Below are positions 28,455 to 36,588 of a stretch of DNA of 64,000 nucleotides, one piece after another. Every line of letters begins with the position of its first letter. Positions within the stretch are counted from its first letter, which is position 1. The stretch lies in the NCBI GenBank assembly GCA_020445145.1, contig JAGRHC010000018.1:56691-120690 (forward strand), given 5' to 3'. The translations under genes were made by a program, and so were the position numbers. The DNA comes from Alphaproteobacteria bacterium (lineage in GTDB: Bacteria > Pseudomonadota > Alphaproteobacteria > Micavibrionales > Micavibrionaceae). The notes below the pieces were generated by a model. The model did not search any database and was not told the DNA's origin. It saw nothing but the letters and a program-made list of their open reading frames with translations.

Positions 28455-28949
28455 CTACCCGTGCACATCCGTCGATGACCCGGAGGCCGCCGGTGGAGGT
28501 GAAGAGGGGGCTTGCCCGCCGCTGCCGGGAGCTGCATGTTCCTCAGAGCCAGCCTGCTTGGTCATTAAACCCGCTGCGACTTCCTGATTGATGGTGATCA
28601 GAATATCAATTTTTTCCCGTTTAGGATCACCAAGAATATCCATCTCACGTTTAAAAATAAAATTCGCCAGATTGATAATATTGCTCCGCAGATCGTTGGG
28701 CCGATTGCCCTCGGGGTTCTCTAGCGCAGTATCGTAAAACAGCATCCATATCTGTCGGTTGTATTTAAGTGTCTCCTCGAGAACTTCACGAGTCATATTT
28801 TCCCAATGCGCCTGCAAATCCTTCAGCATACGGTTCGCCTTAAGCAAAATACGCCCCTCTTGCTCACGCTGACTCCCGGCATTTTGCCGTGCGTTCTGAT
28901 CGTACTTGCCCGCGGCCTGCGCGTATGGATTATTTCGGGTTGGTGACAT
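28455..28949 (-). CDS. flaF: flagellin biosynthesis regulator FlaF
   Basis: FlaF is needed for flagellin translation and export in alphaproteobacteria and counteracts FlbT. The 164-residue protein has the family core in residues about 5-115 (NPYAQAAGKYDQNARQNAGSQREQEGRILLKANRMLKDLQ, then YNRQIWMLFYDTALENPEGNRPNDLRSNIINLANFIFKRE). An added Pro/Gly/Ser-rich tail of about 40 residues is absent in typical FlaF (about 115-125 residues). It overlaps the end of flbT by 20 bases and is translated after it. Confidence 0.9.
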   Translation of the reverse strand: MSPTRNNPYAQAAGKYDQNARQNAGSQREQEGRILLKANRMLKDLQAHWENMTREVLEETLKYNRQIWMLFYDTALENPEGNRPNDLRSNIINLANFIFKREMDILGDPKREKIDILITINQEVAAGLMTKQAGSEEHAAPGSGGQAPSSPPPAASGSSTDVHG

Positions 28950-29325
28950 TTTCTAAAAGTTCTCTTTCATGTTCAATAAGCTGATGCGCAAGCTTCAGCG
29001 CTTTGTAGTAAGACCCGGCAATAATCTGATCGTTGATCTGCATAATAAAGATGGAACTGCTCGGCGCAGCCTTTTGAACATCTTTGACATTATCAAAATA
29101 TTTTTCATGGTAAATCTTCGGATTGCGCGCCAGATACATGCACTGGACAAGGAAATAGATTCTCTTGCAAGGCGTATCGGCATCTTCTTCTTTCAGGACA
29201 TCTTTTTCCCTTAAAATCGGTGCGTCACCGGCAATATGAAGACGTGCACGCTGCGCACTGTTTGTAATAACAGCATCGCCAATAAGTATTTTTTCTTGGG
29301 GTTTTAAATCGATGACAAGGGCCAT
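28930..29325 (-). CDS. flbT: flagellin mRNA regulator FlbT
   Basis: FlbT binds the flagellin mRNA leader and represses its translation or shortens its life until the hook is complete in Caulobacter. The 131-residue protein begins MALVIDLKPQEKILIGDAVITN and includes ARLHIAGDAPILREKDVL and CKRIYFLVQCMYLA, which are family hallmarks. The start is the ATG at 29325, seven bases after GAAAGGAAG; codons upstream are not supported. It is paired with flaF. The flagellin gene lies 0.6 kb upstream, in the same direction, beyond the small Phd-like gene. Confidence 0.9.
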   Translation of the reverse strand: MALVIDLKPQEKILIGDAVITNSAQRARLHIAGDAPILREKDVLKEEDADTPCKRIYFLVQCMYLARNPKIYHEKYFDNVKDVQKAAPSSSIFIMQINDQIIAGSYYKALKLAHQLIEHERELLENVTNPK

Positions 29326-29456
29326 GGAATTCTTCCTTTCGTGAACCAAGCATTCTGCTCATGACCTAATTATACCACGAAAAAAATGAAGAAAGAAATA
29401 ATGAAATATCCAAAAATCCCCCGTAATTTTGGCGAAGTAAAAATGAAGGAAAGAAG

Positions 29457-29552
29457 TGGGGCCACTTGGCCCGTCTTGGACCCGATCCGGGCCCGCGTCT
29501 GGCCTCAAATGGGTCCGGCGTTGGCCCGTGTCTGGTCCGCGATGGGCCCAAA
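29457..29552. repeat. helically phased GGNCC array, nine degenerate 10-12 base units
   Basis: Nine GGNCC or GGCC cores are centred near 29461, 29470, 29480, 29491, 29502, 29514, 29525, 29536 and 29546, a period of about 10.7 bases, one DNA turn. The fuller unit is roughly TGGNCCCGNGTC. The first core lies in a perfect inverted repeat, AAGTGG-GG-CCACTT at 29454-29467. The flanks are A-rich. It lies between flbT and the Phd-like gene. Function unknown. Confidence 0.7.
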
Positions 29553-29560
29553 GAGGTGAT

Positions 29561-29800
29561 TTATGATTTATTCTTTTTCAGTGACTTAGGGGCAGGGCCC
29601 TTGCGCGTCAGAGGGTATTGCCGCGCCTTATCTTCTAAATCATGCAGCGCGAGACTTGTGTAATAAGCCACAGGCGTCTCATAGCGAGTCACAAAAATAA
29701 TCGAAAGCGTATTGTCACGAAGCAGCTCCGTCCATTGCGCAATATTACTTTTAAACTCATGTGTGGTTACATAGGCATGTTTTCCGCGATACATCGCCAT
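29561..29800 (-). CDS. Phd/YefM-like antitoxin-type protein, no toxin seen
   Basis: The 79-residue protein starts at the ATG preceded by AAAGGAG at eight bases. Its pattern (THEFKSNIAQWTELLRDNTLSIIFVTRYETPVAYYTSL) resembles Phd/YefM antitoxins: a helix with regularly spaced hydrophobic residues, then a strand and the E/K-P-V-A-Y/V segment. Phd proteins are DNA-binding antitoxins and autorepressors. No toxin gene (Doc, YoeB or PIN type) is adjacent: the neighbours are flagellin, and flbT beyond the GGNCC repeat. The call is by pattern only. The basic C-terminus (KGPAPKSLKKNKS) is unusual. Confidence 0.5.
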   Translation of the reverse strand: MAMYRGKHAYVTTHEFKSNIAQWTELLRDNTLSIIFVTRYETPVAYYTSLALHDLEDKARQYPLTRKGPAPKSLKKNKS

Positions 29801-29905
29801 GGCGCGTGCTCCTTTCTTGTTATGAGGGCGCTCAAATCCGAAGAATATACTGGGAATAAAATCATATAAAGTCAAGGAAAACAAAAATTGCAAATCAGAC
29901 AAAAG

Positions 29906-29936
29906 AAAAACCGGTGGAGTTCTTCCACCGGTTTTT
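29906..29936 (-). terminator. flagellin terminator, bidirectional
   Basis: CCGGTGGA (29911-29918) pairs with TCCACCGG (29924-29931), flanked by AAAAA and TTTTT, so it can act on either strand. On the minus strand it lies 31 bases after the flagellin stop and separates flagellin from the Phd-like gene. Confidence 0.85.
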
Positions 29937-29966
29937 GCGATTTGATCGGAGTGATCGGGTAAGCGA

Positions 29967-31634
29967 TTAGAACAACCGCAGAACGGCCTGCTGAGACTGA
30001 GAAGCCAGAGACAGGGAGGTAACGCCCAATGTCTGACGTGTCTGCAGAGCAAGAAGGTTCGCGCCTTCTTCGTTCTGGTCGGCAACGGTCAGTTTGTCCG
30101 CGCCTTCTTCGAGGTTGTTAATCGTGTTGTTGGTAAAGTCCTCGCGGGTCTGGATGATCGCAAGGTCGTTCGCCAGTGTCGACCCGAAGGAACGGACGCT
30201 GTCAAGAGCGTCAGCAACTTCATCAACGGTCGCCTGAATGGTCGCCGCATCACGGAAGCTGGCCTGGCTGATGCCAAGACCTGATGATGTGAACGTTGTA
30301 CCTTCAGTTGTCAGAGAGCTTGTACGATCTTCGTTGAAGTAGGTCGTCAAGTCATCGCCGTTCAGAAGGTTAACGCCGCGGTAACCAGAGTCAGCAACCA
30401 ACAGGTCAATCTGTGAACGCAGACCGTTAAAGTCAGCTTCAAGCTGGGCCAAAGTCGAAGCAGCAACGCCGAAGGCGATACTTTCTGTCGATTTGTTACC
30501 CGTTGCTGTTGGAGCAGCCGCGCCGGCAAGACCGAAACCGAAGTTCGCGCTCGCACCGTTGGTGGCAACGTCGCTAACCCCGACCTGTACGGTCTTGACA
30601 GTTGGGTCAATCGCCTGAATGGAGATTTGACCTGTCGTGTCATCGTAAGACGCAGAGATCTTGGTGTTCAAAGACGTGTTGCCGTTAATGGCATCAACAA
30701 ACCCTTGAATGGTCAGAGTTGTGATGTCGCCAACGTTTACGGTTGTTCCGCCGTCAACACTGAGGGTGATCTGGTCAGTCGCTTGACCGGCGAAGTAGTT
30801 CGTACCGGAAGAGTTGTCCAGAGCAGACAGCAGCGTACTAGCGTCAGCAATACCGTTTGCAGAACCACCGGCTTCGTAGAAGACGTGTGATGTCAGCGTC
30901 GCGGTACCGGAAACAGTAACAGCATACTGGTCGATAGCGGTGTTGTTGCTGATCTCGCCAAGAGTCAATGTGTCAAGACCAAGACCTTGAGCCAGATCGA
31001 TACCGCCTGTGGTGAAGGCAATACGAAGATTACCGCCCTGCAGGGATTTGATCTGAAGGTGCCCGTCTGTATCAAGGCTGGCTTCAAGAGCCTGCGAAGA
31101 GTCGGACGAGTTGGTGATGTCATTGATTTTGGTAATCAGCTGTTCGATCGAGTCGTTGGCCGCGATTGTAACAGTTGAAGCACTAAGCGATACAGACGTA
31201 CCGTCTTCATCATCCAGAGTAAAGGTGATGACGTCAGAAGCGTCTACGCCGTTCAACGATGTCAGGTCCGTAACGCCGGACAGGTCAACGTCACCAACGA
31301 TTTTGGCTTCTGTTGAACCGGATGCCAGAGCGTCCTGGGCCTGTGTTGCAAGCGAATCAGCCTGTTCGATCAAGCTAGTCAAAGCCGTAACGCCGTCATC
31401 AGCGGCCTGAACCGTCTGAATCGACTGCCCGATACCGTCCAGAAGGCGTGTAAGGTCGCTCGCGCGGTTGTTCAGACTTTGCGCGGCGAAGAAGTTTTGC
31501 GCGTTGTCCAGAGCGGAGTTAACCTTCAATCCTGTAGCAAGACGAAGCTGGGTTTTATCAATAAGGCTTTGGGTGTTTTGCAGCGACAGGAGGTTGTTCC
31601 GTAGAGCTGCTGTAAGAACTACATCAGAAGACAT
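29967..31634 (-). CDS. flagellin
   Basis: This is the filament subunit, exported through the flagellar channel. The 555-residue protein keeps conserved D0/D1 ends: N-terminal LTAALRNNLLSLQNTQSLIDKTQLRLATGLKVNSALDNAQNFFAAQSL, and C-terminal ANDLAIIQTREDFTNNTINNLEEGADKLTVADQNEEGANLLALQTRQTLG, ending QAVLRLF. The middle (about 115-400) is a long variable surface region with an IN-motif-like stretch (DSIEQLITKIND), making it about twice the size of Caulobacter flagellins. ATG follows AAGGAG at eight bases. It is the only flagellin gene here; a CtrA box lies 75 bases upstream. Confidence 0.96.
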   Translation of the reverse strand: MSSDVVLTAALRNNLLSLQNTQSLIDKTQLRLATGLKVNSALDNAQNFFAAQSLNNRASDLTRLLDGIGQSIQTVQAADDGVTALTSLIEQADSLATQAQDALASGSTEAKIVGDVDLSGVTDLTSLNGVDASDVITFTLDDEDGTSVSLSASTVTIAANDSIEQLITKINDITNSSDSSQALEASLDTDGHLQIKSLQGGNLRIAFTTGGIDLAQGLGLDTLTLGEISNNTAIDQYAVTVSGTATLTSHVFYEAGGSANGIADASTLLSALDNSSGTNYFAGQATDQITLSVDGGTTVNVGDITTLTIQGFVDAINGNTSLNTKISASYDDTTGQISIQAIDPTVKTVQVGVSDVATNGASANFGFGLAGAAAPTATGNKSTESIAFGVAASTLAQLEADFNGLRSQIDLLVADSGYRGVNLLNGDDLTTYFNEDRTSSLTTEGTTFTSSGLGISQASFRDAATIQATVDEVADALDSVRSFGSTLANDLAIIQTREDFTNNTINNLEEGADKLTVADQNEEGANLLALQTRQTLGVTSLSLASQSQQAVLRLF

Positions 31635-31708
31635 AGTGTTTCTCCTTTCCTAGGGTTACTACCGGAAAATCCTCTCCCGGTTAATATCTCATCATACTAC
31701 CACAGAAT

Positions 31709-31723
31709 TTAAAATTTGGTTAA
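31709..31723 (-). promoter_or_regulatory. CtrA box upstream of flagellin
   Basis: The minus strand reads TTAA-CCAAATT-TTAA, an exact TTAA-N7-TTAA CtrA consensus, 75 bases upstream of the flagellin ATG. A third TTAA lies eight bases further upstream, at 31732. The divergent small gene starts 130 bases away and could share the site. Confidence 0.65.
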
Positions 31724-31854
31724 ACGTTTATTTAATTTCAGGAACAAGAACATGTGGGTGAATGTTGAAAGACATTGGACCATAAAACTTGACTTGTAAG
31801 GGCGGGGGGCGATATGACAACTGAACGGAACGAATGACAGAAAAGGAAACAAAG

Positions 31855-32229
31855 ATGAAAATGGGTGATTTTGGAGATGCGGCTGGCGGGGCGGAGCCAT
31901 CTCAATATGATAGGGCCGTTGATGCGTTACTTGACCTTGTGACAGAGGGCGACTTTGTTCTGAACAATGTCACACGAAACAGAATTGAGTACAGTTTGAA
32001 AAATATTATCGATGCCGCGCCGGGAACCCCGATGACGTCCGAGCATTGGCGCGAAAAAATGATCAAGCAGGCCATTGAGCGTTGCAAGGAATTTGAAGGA
32101 AATATCTCGCCCGATCAGGCAAAGGAAAAGCTGCAAGGAATTGTCGACAATCTTCTGGGTAACATCGTGATGGGGCATTATGCACCACTGGAACCCACAG
32201 AAGGTTTAGACGGCCAGCAACCCACTTAA
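31855..32229 (+). CDS. hypothetical protein between flagellin and flgE
   Basis: The product has 124 residues and no recognised family. The start chosen is the ATG seven bases after AAGGA; the ATG at 31834 would add seven residues. It is acidic, helical and soluble (QYDRAVDALLDLVTEGDFVLN, then KKIIDAAPGTP-like KNIIDAAPGTP, then ISPDQAKEKLQGIVDNLLGN), with a short polar tail ending GLDGQQPT. It is the only plus-strand gene between the minus-strand flagellin and flgE genes and is followed by a long hairpin. Confidence 0.6.
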   Translation: MKMGDFGDAAGGAEPSQYDRAVDALLDLVTEGDFVLNNVTRNRIEYSLKNIIDAAPGTPMTSEHWREKMIKQAIERCKEFEGNISPDQAKEKLQGIVDNLLGNIVMGHYAPLEPTEGLDGQQPT

Positions 32230-32236
32230 ATAAAAA

Positions 32237-32283
32237 CGCACCGGGAAGAGCGGGGGTCCTTCCTGCTCTTATGCCCCGATGCG
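32237..32283 (+). terminator. long imperfect hairpin behind the 124-aa gene
   Basis: CGCA-CCGGG-AAGAGC at 32237-32251 pairs in register with GCTCTT, CCCCG and TGCG at 32265-32283, leaving a 13-base loop. It starts eight bases after the stop codon. There is no T run, so Rho-independent termination would be weak. Confidence 0.5.
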
Positions 32284-32340
32284 CCTGAAGACTGCGGAAA
32301 TTCACACGTCCTGTATGATGCTGTCCCCCGCAGACGTTTC

Positions 32341-32398
32341 GGGTACAAGGTTTCAGGGGTCAGGGATGCCGGGCAGCGGTCCTGAAACACAAGTACCC
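32341..32398. other. strong two-stem hairpin downstream of flgE
   Basis: GGGTAC (32341-32346) pairs with GTACCC (32393-32398) and GTTTCAGG (32350-32357) with CCTGAAAC (32381-32388), with a 3/4-base internal loop and a 23-base apical loop containing TGC-CGG-GCA. It lies 19 bases after the flgE stop on the minus strand but has no T run. It may be a 3' mRNA stabiliser, a processing site or a small RNA. The bases around it (32284-32416) hold nothing else that I recognise. Confidence 0.5.
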
Positions 32399-32416
32399 TA
32401 AGGTGTTCTATTCAGA

Positions 32417-34150
32417 TTAACGGAGTTGCAACAGCTCCTGCGTCATCTGGTCAACGGTATTGATAACCTTGGTCCCCGCAGAGTAGGCGCGCTGCGCAAC
32501 AATCAGGAGCGCGAACTCGTCGGCAAGGTCGACGTTGGAATTTTCAAGTGTAGACGGTTCAAAGAACCCCGCGCCGCCGGACCCGGCCTCACGAAGGTTA
32601 TCTTCCCCGGAATTTTCGGTCTTTGTATAAGCCGTCCCGGAAACCTCGTTCAGCCCGTTCGCATTCGCAAACGTCGCCAGCGGCAGCTTATAAAGTCGTG
32701 ACGACGCGCCGTTCGAAAACTGGGCGATAATAAAGCCGTCCCGGTCAATCTCAACCCCGGTCCGTAGACCAAGCTCCGCCCCGTTCTGATCGGAGAACAA
32801 CACCGTGTAATCGCTCGAAAACTGGCTGAAGTTCGAAATATCAATGTCGATATTCTGAAGCTCGGAGCCGTTCCCCCAGTCAATCCCGGTCAGCTCAAGG
32901 TCGATATTACCGCTCGAGTCGGACAGGGCGTTCAAAGTACCGTCCCCGTTAAAGTTCAAAAGACCGGTCGTCAGCGTATTCCCGTTCGGGTCCTTGACCT
33001 TCACATCCCACCAGCCGCGGTGGTTATAGGTCGGGTCCCCCGGCACATATTGCAAGGCCGGAAACTCCCCCGCGCTGTAAGGCGGAGAATCTGTGGAGTC
33101 CCCGTTGGAGTAGTAGTTGTCAGTACCGATATCGTTCGACGTATAGGTTGCCGCCGTCAAACCAAGCTCGGTCAGAGGTGTACCGCTCGTGTTGGCCAGA
33201 ACGATCGTTTCGGTACCCGCAACAAAGTCATCCTGCTGGATCACGATTTCCCCGTCATTCCCGAGGAACGCAATCGCATTGCCAAGACCGGCATTGATGG
33301 CATTCAAAATGTCACCGATCGTTTCAACCGCAGTACCGGTCCCGGCTGCGCCGCCGCCATCATCAATTTCAAGCGTCAGCGTGGTCGTCCCGTCACTGAC
33401 GGTAAACTCGTCCCCGTCGCTCAAGCCCAGATCCGCAACCAGTTCATCGGTCGCCGTAAGCGAGGACAGCGTAGAGAAAGCTGTCGCCTGAGGCCCGTAA
33501 ACTTTCGTAAACTCAAACGAAATACTTTGGGAGTTCCCAAGCGTATCATAAACCGTCAAACCCCGCGTAAAGTCAGGCGCAGACGTAGGCGCACTGGCAT
33601 AAGCCGTATCGCTTTCCGCCGCATCAAGGTTGATCGAAAGCTCAGCCGTCGTTGTCGGGCGTGTCAAACCGCCAAGGAACGCAACGTCAACCGGCACGAG
33701 GGAATCAAGGTCCCCCTGGTTGGACGGAAGATCCCCGTTAATATCCAGCGGCCACCCGTAGAGGTAAAAGCCCGCAGAGTTCACGAGGAAACCCTGTGAG
33801 TCTTCGCTGAACTGACCGTTCCGTGTGTAGAGGAATTCTGTCAGGGAAGAGTCGTCGGAATCCCGCTTGACGGTAAAGAAGCCGTTCCCGGAAATCGAAG
33901 CATCCGTCCCGGAGGAGGACTGCGAAATAGAGCCTTGCTCTTTAACCTTTTGCAGGCGGTTTGCCGTCACCGTACCCGGCGAATAGCGGCTGGAGTTTGT
34001 TTCTGTCGTCACAAGACTGAAGAAAGCCGCTTCCGAGCGTTTGTAGCCGGTTGTATTGATGTTTGCGATGTTGTTCGAAATAATCGCCGTATTCTGTGAC
34101 TGCGCAGCAAGCGCTGACACCCCTGTAAATAGTGCGCCAAAAAGTCCCAT
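32417..34150 (-). CDS. flgE: flagellar hook protein FlgE
   Basis: FlgE builds the flexible hook. The 577-residue product begins MGLFGALFTGVSALAAQSQNTAIISNNIANINTTGYKRSEA, the axial-protein signature, and ends LADEFALLIVAQRAYSAGTKVINTVDQMTQELLQLR. Hook-specific segments include GNGFFTV and YTRNGQF. A central insertion (about 240-345) resembles a flagellin/hook IN module. It is larger than the enterobacterial protein (about 400). It is the last gene of the operon beginning with flgI. Confidence 0.96.
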   Translation of the reverse strand: MGLFGALFTGVSALAAQSQNTAIISNNIANINTTGYKRSEAAFFSLVTTETNSSRYSPGTVTANRLQKVKEQGSISQSSSGTDASISGNGFFTVKRDSDDSSLTEFLYTRNGQFSEDSQGFLVNSAGFYLYGWPLDINGDLPSNQGDLDSLVPVDVAFLGGLTRPTTTAELSINLDAAESDTAYASAPTSAPDFTRGLTVYDTLGNSQSISFEFTKVYGPQATAFSTLSSLTATDELVADLGLSDGDEFTVSDGTTTLTLEIDDGGGAAGTGTAVETIGDILNAINAGLGNAIAFLGNDGEIVIQQDDFVAGTETIVLANTSGTPLTELGLTAATYTSNDIGTDNYYSNGDSTDSPPYSAGEFPALQYVPGDPTYNHRGWWDVKVKDPNGNTLTTGLLNFNGDGTLNALSDSSGNIDLELTGIDWGNGSELQNIDIDISNFSQFSSDYTVLFSDQNGAELGLRTGVEIDRDGFIIAQFSNGASSRLYKLPLATFANANGLNEVSGTAYTKTENSGEDNLREAGSGGAGFFEPSTLENSNVDLADEFALLIVAQRAYSAGTKVINTVDQMTQELLQLR

Positions 34151-34215
34151 TTATACTCTCCTTCCGTGGTAACGGTTATTCAGTGTGGTGTTATGATTGA
34201 AGTCTAAAAATAAGG

Positions 34216-34929
34216 TCATGAACTCGTGCTCTCATCGCTCGTCGTCGAAGAGACGACCGTTTTTGATTCATTGACGTTAATGACATTGCCAAGCGAGACC
34301 GCGCGGTCTCCAACGAGCAGGTAAGTCGCGCCGTTCTGGGTCTCAAGACCTTTGACATGACCGGAAACAACGGTAGAGCTGTCGAGGCCGTTACCCTCGG
34401 AATCAAGGGCAGAAACACGAACCGTGTACGTACCGGCATCAGCTGTCTTCCCGTTGCTCAAAGTACCGTCCCAGACAAATTCTTTTGCCGTGCCGTCATC
34501 GCTGGTGACCTGATGCGTAAAAATAAGGTCACCGGACTGATCGTAAATATGGATTTTGGTTTCCGTCGCCGTACCGTCAACCGAGTAATTGATGGTCACC
34601 GGCGTTGAACCGTCATAATTCATATCGGAGCTGAGGTAATTAATATCAAGGCCGACATAATTCAGGGCTGCAGAAAACGAGTCCCCAACCCCGAGGGAAA
34701 CAAGGCTATCAAGTTTGTTGCTCATATTAATCTGTTGCTCAACGCCGGCAAAGGCAACGAGCTGACTGGTAAATTCCGTCGAGTCCATCGGTGAGAGAGG
34801 GTCCTGATTCTGAAGCTGGGTCGTCAGCAAAGTCAGAAAGCTGGTAAAATCCGAGGCAAGCTGGGTCGACGCCGCAGAGGTCGTCTGCGAGGCCTTCAGG
34901 GCGCTGGTTATGTTTACATCGCTTGTCAT
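34216..34929 (-). CDS. flgD: flagellar hook cap/scaffold protein FlgD
   Basis: FlgD caps the growing hook and is replaced by the first hook-filament junction protein. The 237-residue protein has the conserved start FTSFLTLLTTQLQNQDPLSPMDSTEFTSQLVAFAGVEQQI, and a C-terminal Ig-like/FlgD region (YSVDGTATETKIHIYDQSGDLI, then FVWDGTLSNGKTADAGTYTVRVSA). Length is normal. It lies between fliK and flgE. Confidence 0.96.
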   Translation of the reverse strand: MTSDVNITSALKASQTTSAASTQLASDFTSFLTLLTTQLQNQDPLSPMDSTEFTSQLVAFAGVEQQINMSNKLDSLVSLGVGDSFSAALNYVGLDINYLSSDMNYDGSTPVTINYSVDGTATETKIHIYDQSGDLIFTHQVTSDDGTAKEFVWDGTLSNGKTADAGTYTVRVSALDSEGNGLDSSTVVSGHVKGLETQNGATYLLVGDRAVSLGNVINVNESKTVVSSTTSDESTSS

Positions 34930-34946
34930 CTACGCGTTACTCCTTA

Positions 34947-36569
34947 TCAAACCATAATGTTGTAGTGCATGCGCCCGGTCTCAGGGTCGACGGACCAATC
35001 CATCGTCGTTTCAATCAAGCCATCCGCATCAAGGCCGTTTGCCCCTGCGTTCTGGCTGTTGCCGCGACTGCCTTGTCCGCCGTCGCCCTGTCCAAAATCA
35101 TACCCGTCCTGCGCCAGCTCAAAGCTGAGGGACGAGCCGTCCGTATCCAGACCTGCATTTTGCAAAGCCTGCTGTAGAATGTGAGAATCCCGTTGAAGCA
35201 TCATAAAGGTTTCGGGTTTTTCAGCCGTCAGAACCACTTTGGCGGCATTATCCTTGTTGAAGCTCATTTTGACTTCAACGCGGCCAAGTTCCGGCGGATC
35301 GAGTTGAAGCTTGATATTGGTATCTTCGTCGCCTTTAACAGCCTTCTGGATCGTCGCCATAACCGTCTGGGTTGCGGGACTGGTCTGACCGGCACTATGT
35401 GACTGGGCAATCAGGCTTGCCTGCGCGGTCAGGCTTGTTTGCTGAATATGAGCGGTCCCGGCTGCGCCAGCGCTGGAAGATTGCAAAGCGGTCTGATCCA
35501 GAAGCGGATCAAATCTTAAAGACGGATCGCCGCCCGGCGCCATAAAGGCGGGCAGCGGGGATGCGCCGCTCTGAGCCTGCTGGGCGCCTTGCGCCGCTTT
35601 ATCCGCAGAGGCGCCGAGAAGATCATTCCCTTGCGCACCTTTCAGGGCAGAACTGAAGCCATCGCCATCGACAGTCTCGCTGCCGCTCAAGGCTCCTTGT
35701 TGATAGCGCAGATCATAACGCATGTCGTAGCGGTCCGGGGTGGTTTCGGCGTTATCCGTGGAAACACTGACGGTCTGCTCTTTTGTAATCGCTGCTGTTT
35801 CAACATGTTCCGGCGCGACAATGTTCAGGCTTTGCGCTGCCAGAGCATTCAGGCGCTCAAGATTTTTACGGTCAGCTTCATCACGGAGCATGGCCTGAAG
35901 CTGCTTTTGCAACTCCTGAAGCTCTGAAGGGGTAAGGCCGGACGCCGACAGGTCTTCATTATCCGTCCCCAGAAGGTTCTTGAGGTTTTGCAGAAGCTCG
36001 GCAAATTTTTCCGCGTCCGCCGTATCATCGCTTGATGGCTGTGCTTGCGCTTGTAAGGCGTCTTGCAAGGCAGCAATCAGATCAAGAAGATCTTTCTGGG
36101 CTTGCGCGGCATCATCTGCGCTAGTGCTAAGGGCGGCATCCTGCGCGGTTTTGCTTTGATCCTCATCGGTACTTTGATCGGCATCTTCCAGCAAATGCTT
36201 GATATGGTCGCTAAGCGCCTGGATCGTCGCGGCAAGGTCCTGATTGTCAGGATCAATATCAAGCGCGCTCTCCTCCACAAGGCCGGCATCCGGCCCTTGC
36301 GCCTGCGCGTGCAGGGCAAGGGCGGCGTTCAGGTCTGCCGTGGCCGCAGAACCCTGATCGTCTTGTGTTGAATCGGTACGGCTCTTTTGCAGGCGTTTCA
36401 TCAAAGCTTCAAAGCTTTCATCCGCTTTTTGCGTATCCTGACTGGCCTGTGTCGAATTCGAATTTTGCGAGCTCTGGCCCGAAGAGGCCTTCTTGCTTTG
36501 ATAAACCTGCACAGGTTTCGCCTCCGGTGGAGGAGGGGCCTGAATTTGGAATAAAAGATCAGAACTCAT
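34947..36569 (-). CDS. fliK: flagellar hook-length control protein FliK
   Basis: FliK measures hook length and switches export specificity through FlhB. The 540-residue protein has a long, Gln/Ala/Asp-rich N-terminal ruler region (1-370) and a typical Flg_hook domain about 410-500: KLQLDPPELGRVEVKMSFNKDNAAKVVLTAEKPETFMMLQRDSHILQQALQNAGL. The end is Gly/Asn-rich. It precedes flgD and flgE, as in many alphaproteobacteria. A second FliK-like protein is encoded at 11.8-13.6 kb. Confidence 0.93.
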   Translation of the reverse strand: MSSDLLFQIQAPPPPEAKPVQVYQSKKASSGQSSQNSNSTQASQDTQKADESFEALMKRLQKSRTDSTQDDQGSAATADLNAALALHAQAQGPDAGLVEESALDIDPDNQDLAATIQALSDHIKHLLEDADQSTDEDQSKTAQDAALSTSADDAAQAQKDLLDLIAALQDALQAQAQPSSDDTADAEKFAELLQNLKNLLGTDNEDLSASGLTPSELQELQKQLQAMLRDEADRKNLERLNALAAQSLNIVAPEHVETAAITKEQTVSVSTDNAETTPDRYDMRYDLRYQQGALSGSETVDGDGFSSALKGAQGNDLLGASADKAAQGAQQAQSGASPLPAFMAPGGDPSLRFDPLLDQTALQSSSAGAAGTAHIQQTSLTAQASLIAQSHSAGQTSPATQTVMATIQKAVKGDEDTNIKLQLDPPELGRVEVKMSFNKDNAAKVVLTAEKPETFMMLQRDSHILQQALQNAGLDTDGSSLSFELAQDGYDFGQGDGGQGSRGNSQNAGANGLDADGLIETTMDWSVDPETGRMHYNIMV

Positions 36570-36588
36570 AATGTGATTGCTCCTGTTC

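Noticed and set aside
29366..29551. A 61-codon minus-strand frame running through the GGNCC array
   Set aside because: The Pro/Gly/Arg-rich product simply reads the repeat. No ribosome-binding site is present.
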